Shown: positions 8,735-20,638, numbered from the stretch's first letter. The stretch is DNA of 64,000 nucleotides from Spiroplasma diminutum CUAS-1 (GCF_000439455.1 NC_021833.1:496001-560000), one strand, 5' to 3'. The notes: a model not told the origin generated them from the sequence alone. Numbers and translations: made by a program.

Positions 8735-9688
8735 TTAAACATTAAACATTTTTAATAGTTCAATTTCTGGAATTATTTTATTATCGTAAATTCCACTTTT
8801 TATATTCTTTTCTAATAAATATAACACTTTGATTTTATCATTTATTTGACTAATATCTAGTTTATTTTCCTCCAATAGCTTTGTAATTCTATAAGGATTT
8901 ATACTTAATATTGATGCAATTTCAGAATTATTAACTCGTTTTTGTCTATATAATAAAATATTTCTAAGTGATATCAAATTATTTGCAAGTAAAGCTAAAA
9001 ATGAATATATATCATTGTTAATTTCCATATAACTTGATCATTGTTTTAAAAATGTCTTTATATCATTTGAAATAAAACAATTTGCTAATTGAAAAGTATC
9101 AAAACTATTATATTTAGTAGTTATTTCATTTATTAATGGAATATCAATTTTCTTGTTTAAAACTATTAACTTATTGATTTCATTTGAAAACACTTGCATG
9201 TCATTTGGAAGTTTATCAATAAACAGTTCAATTGCTTCTAGATCATATTCAATATCTGCACTTTGCATTTTCATTAGAATAATTTGTCTCTTTTGATCAA
9301 CAGTTGGTTCATCTAATTTTAAAAGTTTACAATTACTTTCAGTTAATTTAGCAATTTTAAGTTTTTTTGAAAATTTATCAGAATTTAAAGTAAGTATTAT
9401 TTCAACTTCATTATTAGTTGAATTCAATATCTGCTCAACAAATTTTACATCATAAGTTTTATGGAGTTTTACCTTACTTTCATTTACGAATCAACAATCA
9501 TTTATGATAATTATTTTTTTAGAAGAAAATATTGAATATGTATTTATTTCTTCTAAAATAGAAGGAATTGCATCATCTATTAAAGAATATTCAAAAATAT
9601 CATATTCTTTTTCTAAGTTAATCTTCTGAATTAACTTATCAACTTGCTTTTTAATTAAAAAATTATCATTTGAATATATAAAGAACAT
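8735..9688 (-). CDS. holA: DNA polymerase III delta subunit
   Basis: The delta subunit opens the sliding clamp as part of the clamp loader. The 317-residue protein begins MFFIYSNDNFLIKKQVDKLI, the typical HolA start, and contains DLEAIELFIDKLPNDMQVFS followed by NEINKL, the family's domain II segment. The C-terminal domain has the IASILSINPYRITKL helices. Two or more TGA codons are read as Trp. A GTG at 9697 is in frame but lies inside the AGGTGAT ribosome site, so the ATG at 9688 is chosen. holA next to rpsT in opposite orientation is a common arrangement in Firmicutes and Mollicutes. Confidence 0.85.
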
Positions 9689-9746
9689 TTTTATCACCTA
9701 TTACTTATAATTTACCATTAAAAATTGATAAAAAAATTAATTTATT

Positions 9747-9775
9747 TTGAATTAAATTTGTTTTTACTATATACT
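9747..9775 (+). promoter_or_regulatory. rpsT promoter
   Basis: TTGAAT (9747-9752) and TATACT (9770-9775) are 17 bases apart, upstream of rpsT. A strong AAAGGGGTGA ribosome site follows at 9801-9810. Confidence 0.65.
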
Positions 9776-9817
9776 CTATTTGTATATAAATATCTTGTTC
9801 AAAGGGGTGAATCAAAA

Positions 9818-10060
9818 ATGGCAAATATTAAATCACAAGAAAAGCGTATTTTAACTAATGAAAAATCACGTTTAGCAAACAAAGCTTTTAGAAGTTCAGT
9901 TAAAACTGCAGTTAAAAAAGCTTTAAGTGCAAAAGCAGAAGGTTCAAAAGAAAAAGATGCTTTAATTAACGAAGCAGTTAGTTTATTAGATAAATCAGTA
10001 ACTAAAGGAATCTTTAAAGCAAATAAAGCTGCAAGAGAAAAATCAAGATTAATGAAATAA
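9818..10060 (+). CDS. rpsT: 30S ribosomal protein S20
   Basis: S20 is a primary binding protein of 16S rRNA in the small subunit. The 80-residue product starts MANIKSQEKRILTNEKSRL and is rich in Lys, Arg and Ala, with the classic helix AFRSSVKTAVKKAL and the C-terminal KGIFKANKAAREKSRLMK. An upstream in-frame ATG at 9725 would add an unlikely 31 residues; the ATG at 9818 has a strong ribosome site 7 bases before it and matches the family start. It is a single gene with its own promoter and terminator. Confidence 0.95.
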   Translation: MANIKSQEKRILTNEKSRLANKAFRSSVKTAVKKALSAKAEGSKEKDALINEAVSLLDKSVTKGIFKANKAAREKSRLMK

Positions 10061-10080
10061 TTAATTTCCAATAATAGAAA

Positions 10081-10101
10081 AAACTCTTTTAAAAAGAGTT
10101 T
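10081..10101. terminator. Bidirectional terminator of rpsT and comEC
   Basis: AAACTCTT (10081-10088) pairs with AAGAGTTT (10094-10101), with T tracts on both strands. The two converging genes share it; the comEC stop codon lies inside it. Confidence 0.8.
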
Positions 10102-12164
10102 TTTTGTATTCTTTTTACCTTACTTGTCCTTATATTATATTTATAACTATTTCTTCCGTTTGTAACATATGTTTTACAACTATATTTGTTTAAAGTATCT
10201 ATTGTTTCTTTACTTGGAAAATTTAAATTATTTTTTTTGTGACCAGAAATAAAGCATGTTTTAGGTTTTATTAATTTTATAAATGATTCTGATGTACTTG
10301 TTTTACTTCCATGATGACCAACTTGAAGAAAATCAATACCCCCTTTTACTTTACTTTCAAATATTGGATCATTTATTAAACTATATTCTCTTTTCTTTGT
10401 AGCATCTCCTGTAAAAAGGATTTTTCTATTTTTTACTTCTATTAACGAAACTTGTGAATTGTCATTTTCATCTTTATTAGATGTTTCAATGAAATTAGTA
10501 ATTTTCAAATCTTTTATTACATAAGTTCTTTTATTATCTGTATTTCAAAATATTTCTTTTATATTATAGGTTCTCTCAATACTTTCTAATTGATCATAGT
10601 GATCTTTATGATTATGACTTATAAAAGCAGCATCAATTTTTCTAATTCCCTTATAGATCAAATAACTTTCAAAACTTGTTTTATTAAAGCCAACTCCACT
10701 TCCTGCATCAAAAAGTATATTTTTTCCTTTATACTGTAATAAAAAGCTATTTGCATTTCCAACATTTAACATAACTATTGTTGAATTTAAATTTAATAGT
10801 TGATTAAACTCAACTATTAAAAAAGAATTAAAACTTAAAATTACAATCAAAAAGTTTCTAATTGATTTCTTGTTTATTTGTAAACTCAAAATGACTTTTA
10901 AAATTATAAAATAACTAATTAATCATAAAACACTAAAACTTCCTACAATTGTTGTTAAATTAATATAAGAAAAGCTTTTTGTATATAAATAAAGTATTTT
11001 GTATACAAATTCTAATATAGGATTGCAAAATGGAATAATGAATAAAAATGATAATATAAAGCAAAACGAAATGAATGGAACTAATAAAATTTCAAATATA
11101 GAACTAAATCAAAAAAATTTATAATCATAAAAAACTTGTAAAGGAATGAAAATAGAATTAATTATTAAAAAATTATAGATTAAATTTGTCATGGGCTTTT
11201 TATCTTTATACTTTTTAATAAATAAAACAGCAATAATTGAAAAAACAAATCCAATATTGAAAACAAATAAAGGGTTTATAAATAAACAAACTATTCATAT
11301 AATTGAAAGCTTTGTAAATTTTGATAATCTGAAATTTCAATTTAATTCAATTCAGTTAATTATTAACAAAATACATGACTTTAATATAAATAATTTAAAT
11401 CCCAATAAATAACTATATAAGAAGTACAAAATTATTGGAATAATTTTGTATTTTTTATACCTCTTAGAATTTTTGAATATCTTTTTATTAAAAAAATTTG
11501 CTATTAAATAAACATTTAATCCACTTAAGTTGATTAAATAAGTTAAAGAATAATTATTTAAATTTTTATAAACTGAATCTGAAGTTTTTTGTTGAAAGAT
11601 AAACAGTTTACTCAAATTATTTGAAGTATTAACTATTTTATAAAAGTAATAATTAATAAATTTAAAATTTCTTTTTAAGATTATTACATTAGAAATTTTA
11701 TATTTAACATTTTTGTTAAGTAAATATGAATTAAAATCAAATTCCCAAAAATTACCATTAACATTGACTTTTTCAAACTCCCCTACCAAAGATATATACT
11801 CCCCTACCGATAGTTTTACCTCCCCTACCGGTACATAATACAAAGTTTGAAGTTGTTTTATTAAAAAATATTTTTCTTTAACCTCAACTACCCTATAAAA
11901 ATTTAAATTTAGCTTTTGATTTATATCAAACTTATAAAATATCAGAAAAGATATTAAAAAAACAATTGTAAAAATAAGGAAAGGATAACTTTTCTTAAGA
12001 TCTATAAAAAATACAGATAAAATAATGCAATAAAATCCTATACAGATATATAAACTAGTCACTTCCCTACTCAAAGCTATTAGAACAGTTATAACAAAAG
12101 TAAATAGGAAGTAATTTCTATTAGTAAATAAGTTTTGGTAGTGCTTTATTATAGAAGTCCACAT
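10089..12164 (-). CDS. comEC: ComEC/Rec2-family DNA uptake channel protein
   Basis: ComEC forms the membrane channel for single-stranded DNA in natural transformation. The 691-residue frame, with many TGA read as Trp, shows the family layout. It has N-terminal membrane helices, then an OB-like segment around residues 100-150. The competence membrane domain follows (YLINLSGLNVYLI, where HLLAISGLHV-like sequence is usual). The C-terminal metallo-beta-lactamase domain contains FISHNHKDHYDQL, ILFTGDATKKRE and LQVGHHGSKTSTS. These metal ligands (HxHxDH and HH) are intact. The ATG at 12164 overlaps the end of the preceding gene by 44 bases. Start choice is uncertain. Presence of an intact lactamase domain argues against decay. 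Confidence 0.85.
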
Positions 12165-12657
12165 TAAATGTATTGCCTACATATATTTTCTTAAGTTTTT
12201 CCATGCATTCATCATAAGTATTTTCTTGTTCAAGTAGAATATCAACAGTTTTCTTTGCAACACCCTCACTCACTGATCTAGATGTAAAAAATTCTTGATC
12301 TACTTCAAATCTACTTATTCTAACGACTTCAACATTATCATTTGGATAAAAGTGAATTGTGTTATTCTTTTTTAAATTTGAATTATTTTCAATATCAAAT
12401 AAGTTATTTAAATAATTTAGGTTATTATTTTTTATTAATTCTTCTGATGTCATTGAATCATTTTTGTTCTTAACTTTACTTGGTAATATAGTTTGATCTT
12501 CTAGTTTTATTTGATATTTGACTTTAAAATGAACATAATTTTGATCTATAATTTCAATTTTAGTGTCCTCTTGAACTGTAAGGTTATAAATAGAAAACAA
12601 AGTTAAACCAATTAATAAAGAAAAAATTAATATAATAATATACTTAGAATTCTTCAT
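12121..12657 (-). CDS. Membrane-anchored ComEA-like protein
   Basis: A 178-residue protein has one N-terminal hydrophobic anchor (IIILIFSLLIGLTLFSIY) and an extracellular part. The C-terminus, GVAKKTVDILLEQENTYDEC then LKKIYVG, resembles the helix-hairpin-helix of the DNA receptor ComEA (GIGxxxAxxII, then a second hairpin). It overlaps the start of comEC, the partner with which ComEA normally shares an operon. The hairpin glycines are poorly kept, so the assignment rests on both pattern and position. Confidence 0.5.
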   Translation of the reverse strand: MKNSKYIIILIFSLLIGLTLFSIYNLTVQEDTKIEIIDQNYVHFKVKYQIKLEDQTILPSKVKNKNDSMTSEELIKNNNLNYLNNLFDIENNSNLKKNNTIHFYPNDNVEVVRISRFEVDQEFFTSRSVSEGVAKKTVDILLEQENTYDECMEKLKKIYVGNTFNVDFYNKALPKLIY

Positions 12658-12690
12658 ATTTCACCTCATATAACTAATCGATTAAAAAAT

Positions 12691-12720
12691 AAAAAAACAA
12701 ACATAATTGTTTGTTTTTTT
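12691..12720. terminator. Terminator of valS
   Basis: AAAAAAACAAAC (12691-12702) pairs with GTTTGTTTTTTT (12709-12720) around a six-base loop, directly after the valS stop codon. Confidence 0.75.
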
Positions 12721-12721
12721 A

Positions 12722-15373
12722 TTATTTATCTAATTGTTTAATCTTTTCTAAAAGTACTTCATATTGCTTTTTGTAATCTTCGTATTTTTTCTTTTCTTCT
12801 TCAACTTTATCTAAAGCTGCTCTTTTAATAAAGTTATCATTTGATAACATTTTTTCGCTTCTTTCAATTTCTTTTGAAAGAAGTGAAACCTTTTCTTTAG
12901 TTTCTAATAAAGCTTTTTCTTTATCAAAGAAGTCCTTATTTGGGATATCTAAGAAATAATCTTTAATTGCAAGAGAAGTATAATCTTTATCTTGAATAAT
13001 ATTGTTGTTCAATTGACAATTAACCATTTTTTCAACAAATAATTTAATATATTCTATTTCAACTTCTAATTCATTTTTAACTGATGAAGACGAATTATTT
13101 AAATATAGATTTAAACTAATTGCATTTTTAATCTTTTGGTTTGCTCTGAACTCTCTTAAAGTACTTATAATGTCAAAAATATGACTAATTGATTGAGTTT
13201 CGAATTTATATTCTTTTTCCAATCATCTTTCTTTTAAAATTGATGATTCTAGTGCAAAAGATTGATAGATTTCTTCTGTAACAAAAGGCATAAATGGATG
13301 TAACATAATTAAAATATTCTTTAATACATACCCTAGAGTTAATTTACTAAATTCTTTTTGATTTTCATTTAATAAGCTATTTTCTCCAATTTGTGCTTTT
13401 GACAATTCAATGTATCAAGAGCAATAATCATCTCAAATAAAGTTATATAAAACTTTTCCTGCAACAGTAAATTCGTATTTATCAATTGCTTCTTTAACTT
13501 GTTTTTGAGTTTCACTTAACTTTGTCAATATTCATAAGTCAATTTGATTTAAATTTCCTTCATTTTTTTCTAATGCTAAATCAAATTCTTGAGTTGTTGG
13601 TATTTTTTCAATACTTAACATAACAAATCTTGAAGCGTTTCAAACTTTATTAATAAAGTTTCAAGTACTTGTTAATTTCTCTTCACTATATCTCAAATCT
13701 TGACCTGGACTTGAATTTGTAAGTAAGAAATATCTAAGTGAATCTGCTCCATAAGTTTCAATAACTTCCATTGGATCAACACCATTACCTAATGATTTTG
13801 ACATTTTTCTTCCTTGTTCATCACGAATTAAACCATGAATTAAAACATCATTAAATGGTTTTGATTCAGTAAATTCTAAACTTTGAAATACCATTCTAGC
13901 TACTCAAAAGAAAATAATGTCATAACCAGTTACCATTGTTGATACTGGGAAATATCTTTTCATCATTTCAGATTCAGTGTCTTGATTTCAATCCATTGTT
14001 GCAAATGGTCAAAATGCACTTGAAAATCAAGTATCAAGAACATCTTGATCACGAGTTCAATTTTGTTCATCTTTTGGAGGATTTATACCAACATAAACTT
14101 CTTTTGTATCATTGTGATATCAAGCAGGTATTTGGTGTCCCCATCAAAGTTGTCTTGAAATAGTTCAATCATGTGAATTTTCCATTCATTTGTTTAATGT
14201 ATCATTAAATCTATTTGGATAAAATTTAATTGCATTATCTGATGATTGTAAGTCTAATACTTGTTTTGCAAGTGGTTCCATTTTAACAAATCATTGATCT
14301 GATATAAAAGGTTCAACAATAGCATTACTTCTTTCTGAATAACCTACTTGATGAGTTACATCTTCTTTTTTAATAAATGTTTTTTCTTGAGTTAATTTTT
14401 CAATTAATTGTTTTCTTGCTTCAAATCTATCTAAACCATTAAATTCAAGTGCTTTTTCATTCATTGTTGCATCATCATTCATTACATTAATTTGCTCTAA
14501 ATTATATTTTAATCCTAATTCAAAGTCATTAATATCATGAGCTGGAGTACATTTCATAACACCAGTTCCAAAGTCCATTTCAACATATTCATCTGCTATA
14601 ACAGGGATTTTAGCCCCGTTTGAGGGGTTTATAACAGTTTTTCCAATATATTTGATATATCTTTCATCATTTGGGTTTACAACAACACAAACGTCTCCAA
14701 ACATTGTTTCTGGGCGAGTTGTAGCAACTTGTAAGTACTCTTCTTTTGAGTTTTCTAGCATATATTTAAAGTGATACATACCACCTTGTGTTTCTTTGTA
14801 AATTACTTCAATATTTGAAAGAGCTGTTTTTTGTTTTGGATCTCAATTTATAATTCTTTTACCTTTATAAATTAAGTTATTTTCATACATATTAACAAAT
14901 ACATAATTTACAATTTTATTTAATTGTTCTGAATAAGTAAATTTTTCTTTTGAATAATCTAAACTTAACCCTAATTTGGCTCATTGACTTCTAATTGTTA
15001 AAGCATACTCTTCTTTTCATTCTCAAACTTTTTCAATGAATTTTTCTCTTCCCAAATCATATCTAGATATATTTTGCTCTCTTAAACGCTCTTCTACTTT
15101 TGCTTGAGTTGCAATTCCAGCATGGTCCATTCCAGGAATTCAAACTGTATCAAAACCATTTAATTTCTTGAATCTTATTAATAAGTCTTGAAGAGAACCA
15201 TCTCATGCATGACCCAAATGCAATTTACCTGTAACATTTGGAGGTGGAATTACTATTGAATATGCTGGTTTTTTAGAATCAAATTCAGCTTCAAATAACT
15301 TTTGTTCTAATCAAAGATCATATTTATTCTTTTCAACTTCTTTATGATTATATTTTTTTTCTAATTCTTTCAT
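12722..15373 (-). CDS. valS: Valyl-tRNA synthetase
   Basis: ValRS charges tRNA-Val with valine and proofreads threonine. The 883-residue frame contains the class I signatures [19 protein letters not shown] (HIGH region) and [12 protein letters not shown] (KMSKS), plus the editing-domain segment [10 protein letters not shown]. The C-terminus is a coiled-coil arm ([19 protein letters not shown]-like region). Numerous TGA codons are read as Trp, as in WIPGMDHAG. It starts 5 bases after AAAAGGAG and is controlled by a T-box leader. Length is normal for bacterial ValRS. Confidence 0.95.
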
Positions 15374-15398
15374 TATTTTCTCCTTTTAAATAAAAAAA

Positions 15399-15613
15399 CC
15401 TATTTTTTAATTATTTTAATTAAAAAATAGGAACGCATTAAAGAATTAACACGCGGTACCATCCTAATTGATTGTAAAATACAACCCACTCAAATTTTAA
15501 GTTTTTTATACTTATACAACCTTCAATAAAAGTAAATTCTAGTTCACACCAAACACTAGATCTCTGAAAATTACTTTTTATTTACTCCTTATAAGCAATA
15601 CAAATTTATTATA
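15399..15613 (-). promoter_or_regulatory. T-box riboswitch leader of valS
   Basis: The leader carries the invariant T-box sequence AGGATGGTACCGCG (15465-15452, minus strand). It is followed by a 15-bp terminator stem (15399-15413 with 15417-15431) and a T run just before the valS ribosome site. Upstream are Stem I sequences with AGTAATTT and GTGTTTGGTG. Uncharged tRNA-Val is expected to pair with the NGGT of the T-box and stabilise the antiterminator. A TATAAT at 15613-15608 is the likely -10 box. Confidence 0.9.
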
Positions 15614-15630
15614 TCAAAGTGAATAAAAAA

Positions 15631-15650
15631 AATAGCACAAAAGTGCTATT
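15631..15650. terminator. Terminator of the membrane gene upstream of valS
   Basis: AATAGCAC (15631-15638) pairs with GTGCTATT (15643-15650), four-A loop, T-rich tail on the minus strand. The 118 bases between it and the gene stop at 15769 show no other feature. Confidence 0.75.
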
Positions 15651-15768
15651 TTAGCCATAATTAACTTCCGACACTAAAAATGGCTATATTATTAAATTAT
15701 TTCATTCATTTCATATTCTCTTTGAATATTTTATCTAAGTAAATATCTACACTTGTTTTTAACTAAGT

Positions 15769-16617
15769 TTAAAAATTTACTCTGTCAATAGCATGTTTTT
15801 TAACTGATTTTTCACTAATTTTAATAAATTCAGCTTCTTTATATTGAATCATAGATTCTATACTTAAGAATCTTTGATATAGTAATATTTTTTCTTCTCT
15901 TTCGAAATTAATAACAATTTCTTCAAAATTTTCTTTATGAACATCTTTATCTTTGTTTTTTAAATTTAAAGAGATTTTATTAAAGTTATTTTTTAATTCT
16001 CTAAAAAATTTATTCATAGAAATTTGATAAATTGCATAAACAAGAGTTAAAGTAAATAGCGAAAATATAAATCCTGTTAATAATAATGAAATTGCAAATG
16101 ATATTTCTTTATTATTATTTAAAATAGTAGAAATAAGACCATAAAATAGTGGTTTTGAATTATCTTCATAATTCCTAATTATTAATGAATCACCTATTTT
16201 ACCAAGTTCTTCTAAATTAAATAGTTGAAATCCACCTTCATATTTAATATTTGCAGTCATATGATTACCTTGTAAAATTGTAAATACTATTAATGGTGTT
16301 ATTAAAATAGTTGTTTTAATAAAAGCTAAAATATTATTTTTTCTTAATATCGATCTAAAAGATGTATAAGAAACATTTTTAATATCAATTGATTTTATAA
16401 AGTTAGTATATTCAGATAAAAATTTAAATATAATCGCTATAATTGCAACAGTTCCAAGTATCAATTTTAATAAAATTAATATAATTTTATTAAAATAACT
16501 GTCAAGTATTACTTCAATAGAAGGCATAATTAAAAAACTGGCAAAAATGGCTATAATTGCTGTATAAATTATTAAGTTATTTCATTCTATTTTTCTTTTA
16601 ACTTGCTTAAATAACAT
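15769..16617 (-). CDS. Membrane protein (282 aa)
   Basis: The protein starts MLFKQVKRKIEWNNLIIYTA and has about four hydrophobic helices (for example IILILLKLILGTVAIIAIIF and ISLLLTGFIFSLFTLTLVY) and a basic, charged C-terminal third of about 90 residues. A likely extracellular loop lies between helices 3 and 4. One TGA is read as Trp near the start. No close family is recognised. It is transcribed alone, ending in a hairpin at 15631-15650. Confidence 0.6.
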
Positions 16618-16720
16618 AACTCTTTCCTCATAAATTTATTATAGAATAACTAAAAAATATTTCAAGTTTATAGTCTTTTTAAATAAAGTAAAAAATATTT
16701 TTTAAAATTAATTATTTACT

Positions 16721-17602
16721 TTAAATATCAAAAAAATCTATGAATATATGATCATATATTCTTTCAATTCAAAATAAATTTTTAGCTTTTTTTGATGAGA
16801 ATTCCATCATAAAACTTTGTTCTAAAAGTTCATAGTAAGTAGATCAAATTTCTTTATAAACATTTAGTATTTTTTCATTAGTTTCTTTTATTTCGCTAAT
16901 TTCTTTCTCACTTAGATCTTTTTTATTTGTAAATATAAAAAGACCATTTTTTGACTTTAAATCATTTTTTTTAAAAGTCATATTTAAATAGTTATCTGAA
17001 AATTTTGCATCATCAAATAGTGATTCATTTGAAAAATATTGACTTTTTATTAAATTTTTATACTTTGCTTCTATATCTTTATTTGCTTCAGTTAATTTCT
17101 GAAATGAATTTAAAAATGAAGGTAATAATAAAACATTAAGCATTGATGTTAAAATTGCTTTCATTAAATGTTTAGTGTCTAATAGCTCAAATAATTCATA
17201 GTTAATAAATATAACAGTTGTAAAGTTAACAACAATTATATAAATTCAAAATCATATTGGACTGAATTCGATACATCTTTGAGCTTTAAAATTGTGTTTT
17301 TCTAATTTTAAATTATAGTCAAAAACAAAAATTAATTGAAAGTATTTATTTTTGGCAAATCAGTTTGTATAAGTAAACTTTAAAAGTAAATAAATACTTG
17401 TTCCTACAACTGTTCAAGATATTAATTTTTGCTCATTTTTTAAGAAGAAATTTAATATAAATAGGATTAATGTTAATGAAAATATTGATTGGTCTAATAT
17501 AAATAAAAATAACGCAAATGGATTAGTTTTAAAAAGTTTTTTAACTAATTTATTATGCTTGTGAAGTAATTTTGAAGTATTTTGACTATTTTTTGATTTC
17601 AT
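16721..17602 (-). CDS. Membrane protein (293 aa)
   Basis: The frame opens MKSKNSQNTSKLLHKHNKLV, overlapping the end of the upstream gene by 17 bases, so the two are coupled. It has about four helices (FALFLFILDQSIFSLTLILFI is the first), then a soluble lysine-rich C-terminal domain. Several TGA codons, as in FSPIWFWIYI, are Trp. The family is not recognised. Confidence 0.6.
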
Positions 17603-18482
17603 TGTTCTTAATATTATTTCTAAAGTTATTTGTTTTAGAAGCTATAAATAAATATAAACTTCCTAGACCAATTATTATTCCCAAAATAGTTATAATTGCT
17701 ATAAACATTCATGTTATTCCACTGTTAATAAATGTTTCTCCTAATTCTGAACTAAGAGCTTTTTTATTATGAATTTCTAAAAAGAAATATGGATATGCGC
17801 CCTTTTTACTTGCCAATAATGCATCTGATCCTAAACTTTTATAAATCAATTCACCTCTTGTAAGTGAAACAACCAAGTAAATTAATGGATAAATAAGCAT
17901 TTTTCAAAAATCATGAACTATAAATTCTTTAAAGTTAAAAGTGATATTTTGCTTCATAAAAAATAAGAAATAAATAACAGTTAATATCGGTCCAATTGTA
18001 TGTAAAACCATTTGTTCAATTCATCAAATGGGTTTTAAACCATCACCAAGTGGTGATGCTAATAATTGGGGTAAAAGTAGTCCATTAAATATTAAAGCTG
18101 TAACTGTAATATAAGTTATAATACTTAATGAAAATGCTTTTGTAAGAACTTTCATTTGTCCTTCTTTGTTATGATTAAAAAATCCAATAATGAATCAAAT
18201 TACAACTAAAATATTTGATTGAATTGTAAAGTAACTAAAAAAGTTAATTATATAGCCTTCATAGTCATAACCAATTATTTCTATTCCTTGATCTAAACTT
18301 GAAATTATAGGACTATAAATTGCTCATTTTTGATATTTTTCACCATTATATTCATAAAAACTGTGGTCAATATTTATTATTCCTTTAATTAAACTTTCTA
18401 ATACAAATGCAGAAATTAATAACGCTACTGCTAATTTATATCAAAGTCTTCAATCTTTTAAATTTTGTTTATTTATAAACAT
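17586..18482 (-). CDS. DUF1600/Pr6Pr-like membrane protein
   Basis: The 298-residue protein has about six membrane helices. The segments FFSYFTIQSNILVVIWFII and IEQMVLHTIGPILTVIYFLF are close to the conserved parts (TxQSN and LH..xPI) of Pr6Pr and Mollicutes DUF1600 proteins, whose function is not known. It starts MFINKQNLKDWRLWYKLAVA after an AGGTG site and is coupled to the next membrane gene by a 17-base overlap. Confidence 0.65.
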
Positions 18483-18511
18483 GTTACACCTCACTTTTAG
18501 TATATAAAAAA

Positions 18512-18536
18512 ATTATAGACTATTTAAGTCTATAAT
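18512..18536 (-). terminator. Terminator of the 119-aa membrane gene
   Basis: ATTATAGACT (18512-18521) pairs with AGTCTATAAT (18527-18536), followed on the minus strand by seven T. Confidence 0.7.
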
Positions 18537-18574
18537 ACGTTGTTTTTTTGGTGTTATTTATTATAAAAATATTA

Positions 18575-18934
18575 TTAAGTATTTTGAACTTCTGTTAATT
18601 TAGAACTTGAAAATTTATCTATTTTATTTGCAAAATAAAAGTAAAATAGACCTCAATCAAGAACTGCTTTCTTTCTAACTTTTTCAACTTCAGTTCATTT
18701 TTCATTTACTTTTAAAAACGTAAATCCACAAATAAGTGAGAACATAGTAAATAAACAAATTAATCCAAAAAGTGCTGCTAATCCTAGTCAAAGTCATCAA
18801 ATACTTCCCATAGGGCTTATTACAAGTAAAGTTATAAAAACAGCAGTTAAAAGAATTGAAATGACAAATAAAATTGTTGAAGAAAGTGCAATCTTATAAA
18901 TTCCTTGTTTAAGCTTTTGAATTCTATTATCCAT
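18575..18934 (-). CDS. Small membrane protein (119 aa)
   Basis: It begins MDNRIQKLKQGIYKIALSST with two adjacent membrane helices (TILFVISILLTAVFITLLVI and a Trp-rich second helix reading GSIWWLWLGLAALFGLI) and a charged C-terminal part. The Trp codons are TGA. It is followed by its own terminator. Family unknown; typical of small Mollicutes membrane proteins. Confidence 0.6.
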
Positions 18935-19097
18935 AATAGTTCTCCTACTTCTTATTAATTTATTATAGACTATTTTAAATTAAAATGCTTCTTAATTATT
19001 AAAGGTAAATCAAATTTACTAAATTAAATAATATTTTAAAAGGTTTATTTACTAGATTAAAATTTTAAATTAGATAATAATTGGTTATAAATGATCC

Positions 19098-19664
19098 TTA
19101 TTTTTCTAAATTATTGATAAAATTGTTAATTTCTGTTGTTGATAAGGTTAAATTATTATCGTTAAATTTAACCTTACTTTTAATTACTTCAACTTCTTTT
19201 GCAATTTTGGGTTTTTCATTAGCATCTTTGACTACTTCAACTTCTCTTGAAACATTAGGTTTTTCATTAACATCTTTAACTGATTTAATTTCTTTTAAAA
19301 CAGCAGGTTTTTCAACACTTATATTATTTAAATTATCTGAAATACATTTCTTGCTTTTTAGCTCTTCTTTAAGATTTTTTTGCAAGTTTTCTTCTTTTAA
19401 ATTTGAAGATACTTTCTGCTCTATATAATTTATGACATTATTCAAAGCTAAAGAACTATTTATAATATTATTATTTAATTGTAAAAGTGGATCTGTAATA
19501 TTAATTCAATTTGTATAGTTATTATAAAAATTAGACATCATTTGTTGATAGTTCAAATAATTGGATATTTGATAAGCTTCATTAAATGTGTAAAACCTAT
19601 ATAAAATATTCATATTTCTATCTATAACAAGATACTCATTGTTTTGAAAAAATACATAATACAT
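19098..19664 (-). CDS. Hypothetical protein with short internal repeats (188 aa)
   Basis: The N-terminal half starts MYYVFFQNNEYLVIDRNMNI and is rich in Asn and Tyr. The C-terminal half is highly charged and contains two near-identical units, VKDVNEKPNVSREVEV and VKDANEKPKIAKEVEV, with a partial third copy before them (VEKPAVLKEIKS). Such charged repeats are common in Mollicutes surface-linked or cytoskeletal proteins. No signal peptide is seen. It is 28 bases downstream of the ABC ATPase gene and probably in its operon. Confidence 0.55.
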
Positions 19665-19692
19665 TTAATAACCTCTTCTCTTAATTTTAACT

Positions 19693-20634
19693 TTAATCTT
19701 CTTCATTACTTTTTATTTCAACTTTTATTCCCAATGCATTATGAATTGATTCCATATTAATTGGAAGTTTCATAAGATTAACTAAAGGTAAATTATTTTT
19801 TATTAAATATAAGAATAAATAATTTATTTGTTTATATTCATCAATAGATATAACCAATGAATTTTCTTGTTCGTCAAATTTGAACGATTTTATATTTTTA
19901 TTATTTAAAAAATTTCTAAACTGATCTAAATCAAATTTATCTTTAATATAAATTTTATATTTAGAAAAGACATTTAACTCTTCTCTTGAACCTTCAAAAA
20001 CTTTTTTTCCATTTTCTAAAATAACATATTCATCAATTATATCTGAAATTTCATCAATATTGTGAACAGTAATTATTATTGTTTTTCCCCTATTTTTATA
20101 TTCAACAAGAAGATTTTTTACTCTATTTCTTCAATAGGAATCTAAGTTTGCTCCTGGTTCATCCATAATAATTATTTCTGCATCTTTTATGAAACACAAA
20201 ATTAAATTTAATCTATTTTTCATTCCTCATGAAAATTCATTTACATTTTTATCTTTTGCAACTCATAAATCAAAATAATTTAATCAGTATTCTATTTTTT
20301 TATTAATTTCCTTTTTTTCAATTCCATAAACTAAACAAATAGTTTTTAAAAATAACACTACATTTATTTTATAAAGAGAGAAATCAATTTGTGTATAGAA
20401 GCCTATAAATTTATTCACTTTATAGTTATCTAGTTTTTTTCTCGAAGTATTCTTAACAAATATATCACCTTTAAAATTTCTTGTAGCTCCAATGATAGAA
20501 TTAATTAAAACACTTTTACCGCTTCCACTAGATCCCAAAATTGCAGTTATTTTTTTTTCATAAATTTTTAAACTTATTGGTCCCACCTGATTCTTTTTAA
20601 ATTTTTTTAAGAAATTTTTTAAGATTATTTCCAT
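19693..20634 (-). CDS. ABC transporter ATP-binding protein
   Basis: The 313-residue ATPase shows Walker A GSSGSGKS (residues 34-41), a Q-loop (FYTQIDF), a degenerate signature FSWGMKNR in place of LSGGQ, Walker B IIIMDEPGANLD and the switch His in ITVHNIDE. A C-terminal domain of about 80 residues follows. It powers the permease whose stop lies 4 bases upstream, and its ribosome site GAGGT overlaps that stop. With the lipoprotein gene this makes a three-part unit. Such MacB-like or drug-export-like units are frequent in Spiroplasma relatives; substrate unknown. Confidence 0.8.
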
Positions 20635-20638
20635 AACT

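Noticed and set aside
9725-9817. N-terminal extension of S20
   Set aside because: The extension covers the rpsT promoter, and the ATG at 9818 matches the family start and ribosome site.
19081-19428. Plus-strand open frame of 115 codons
   Set aside because: It is the mirror of the charged repeat gene; its Ser/Leu repeats arise from the opposite strand.
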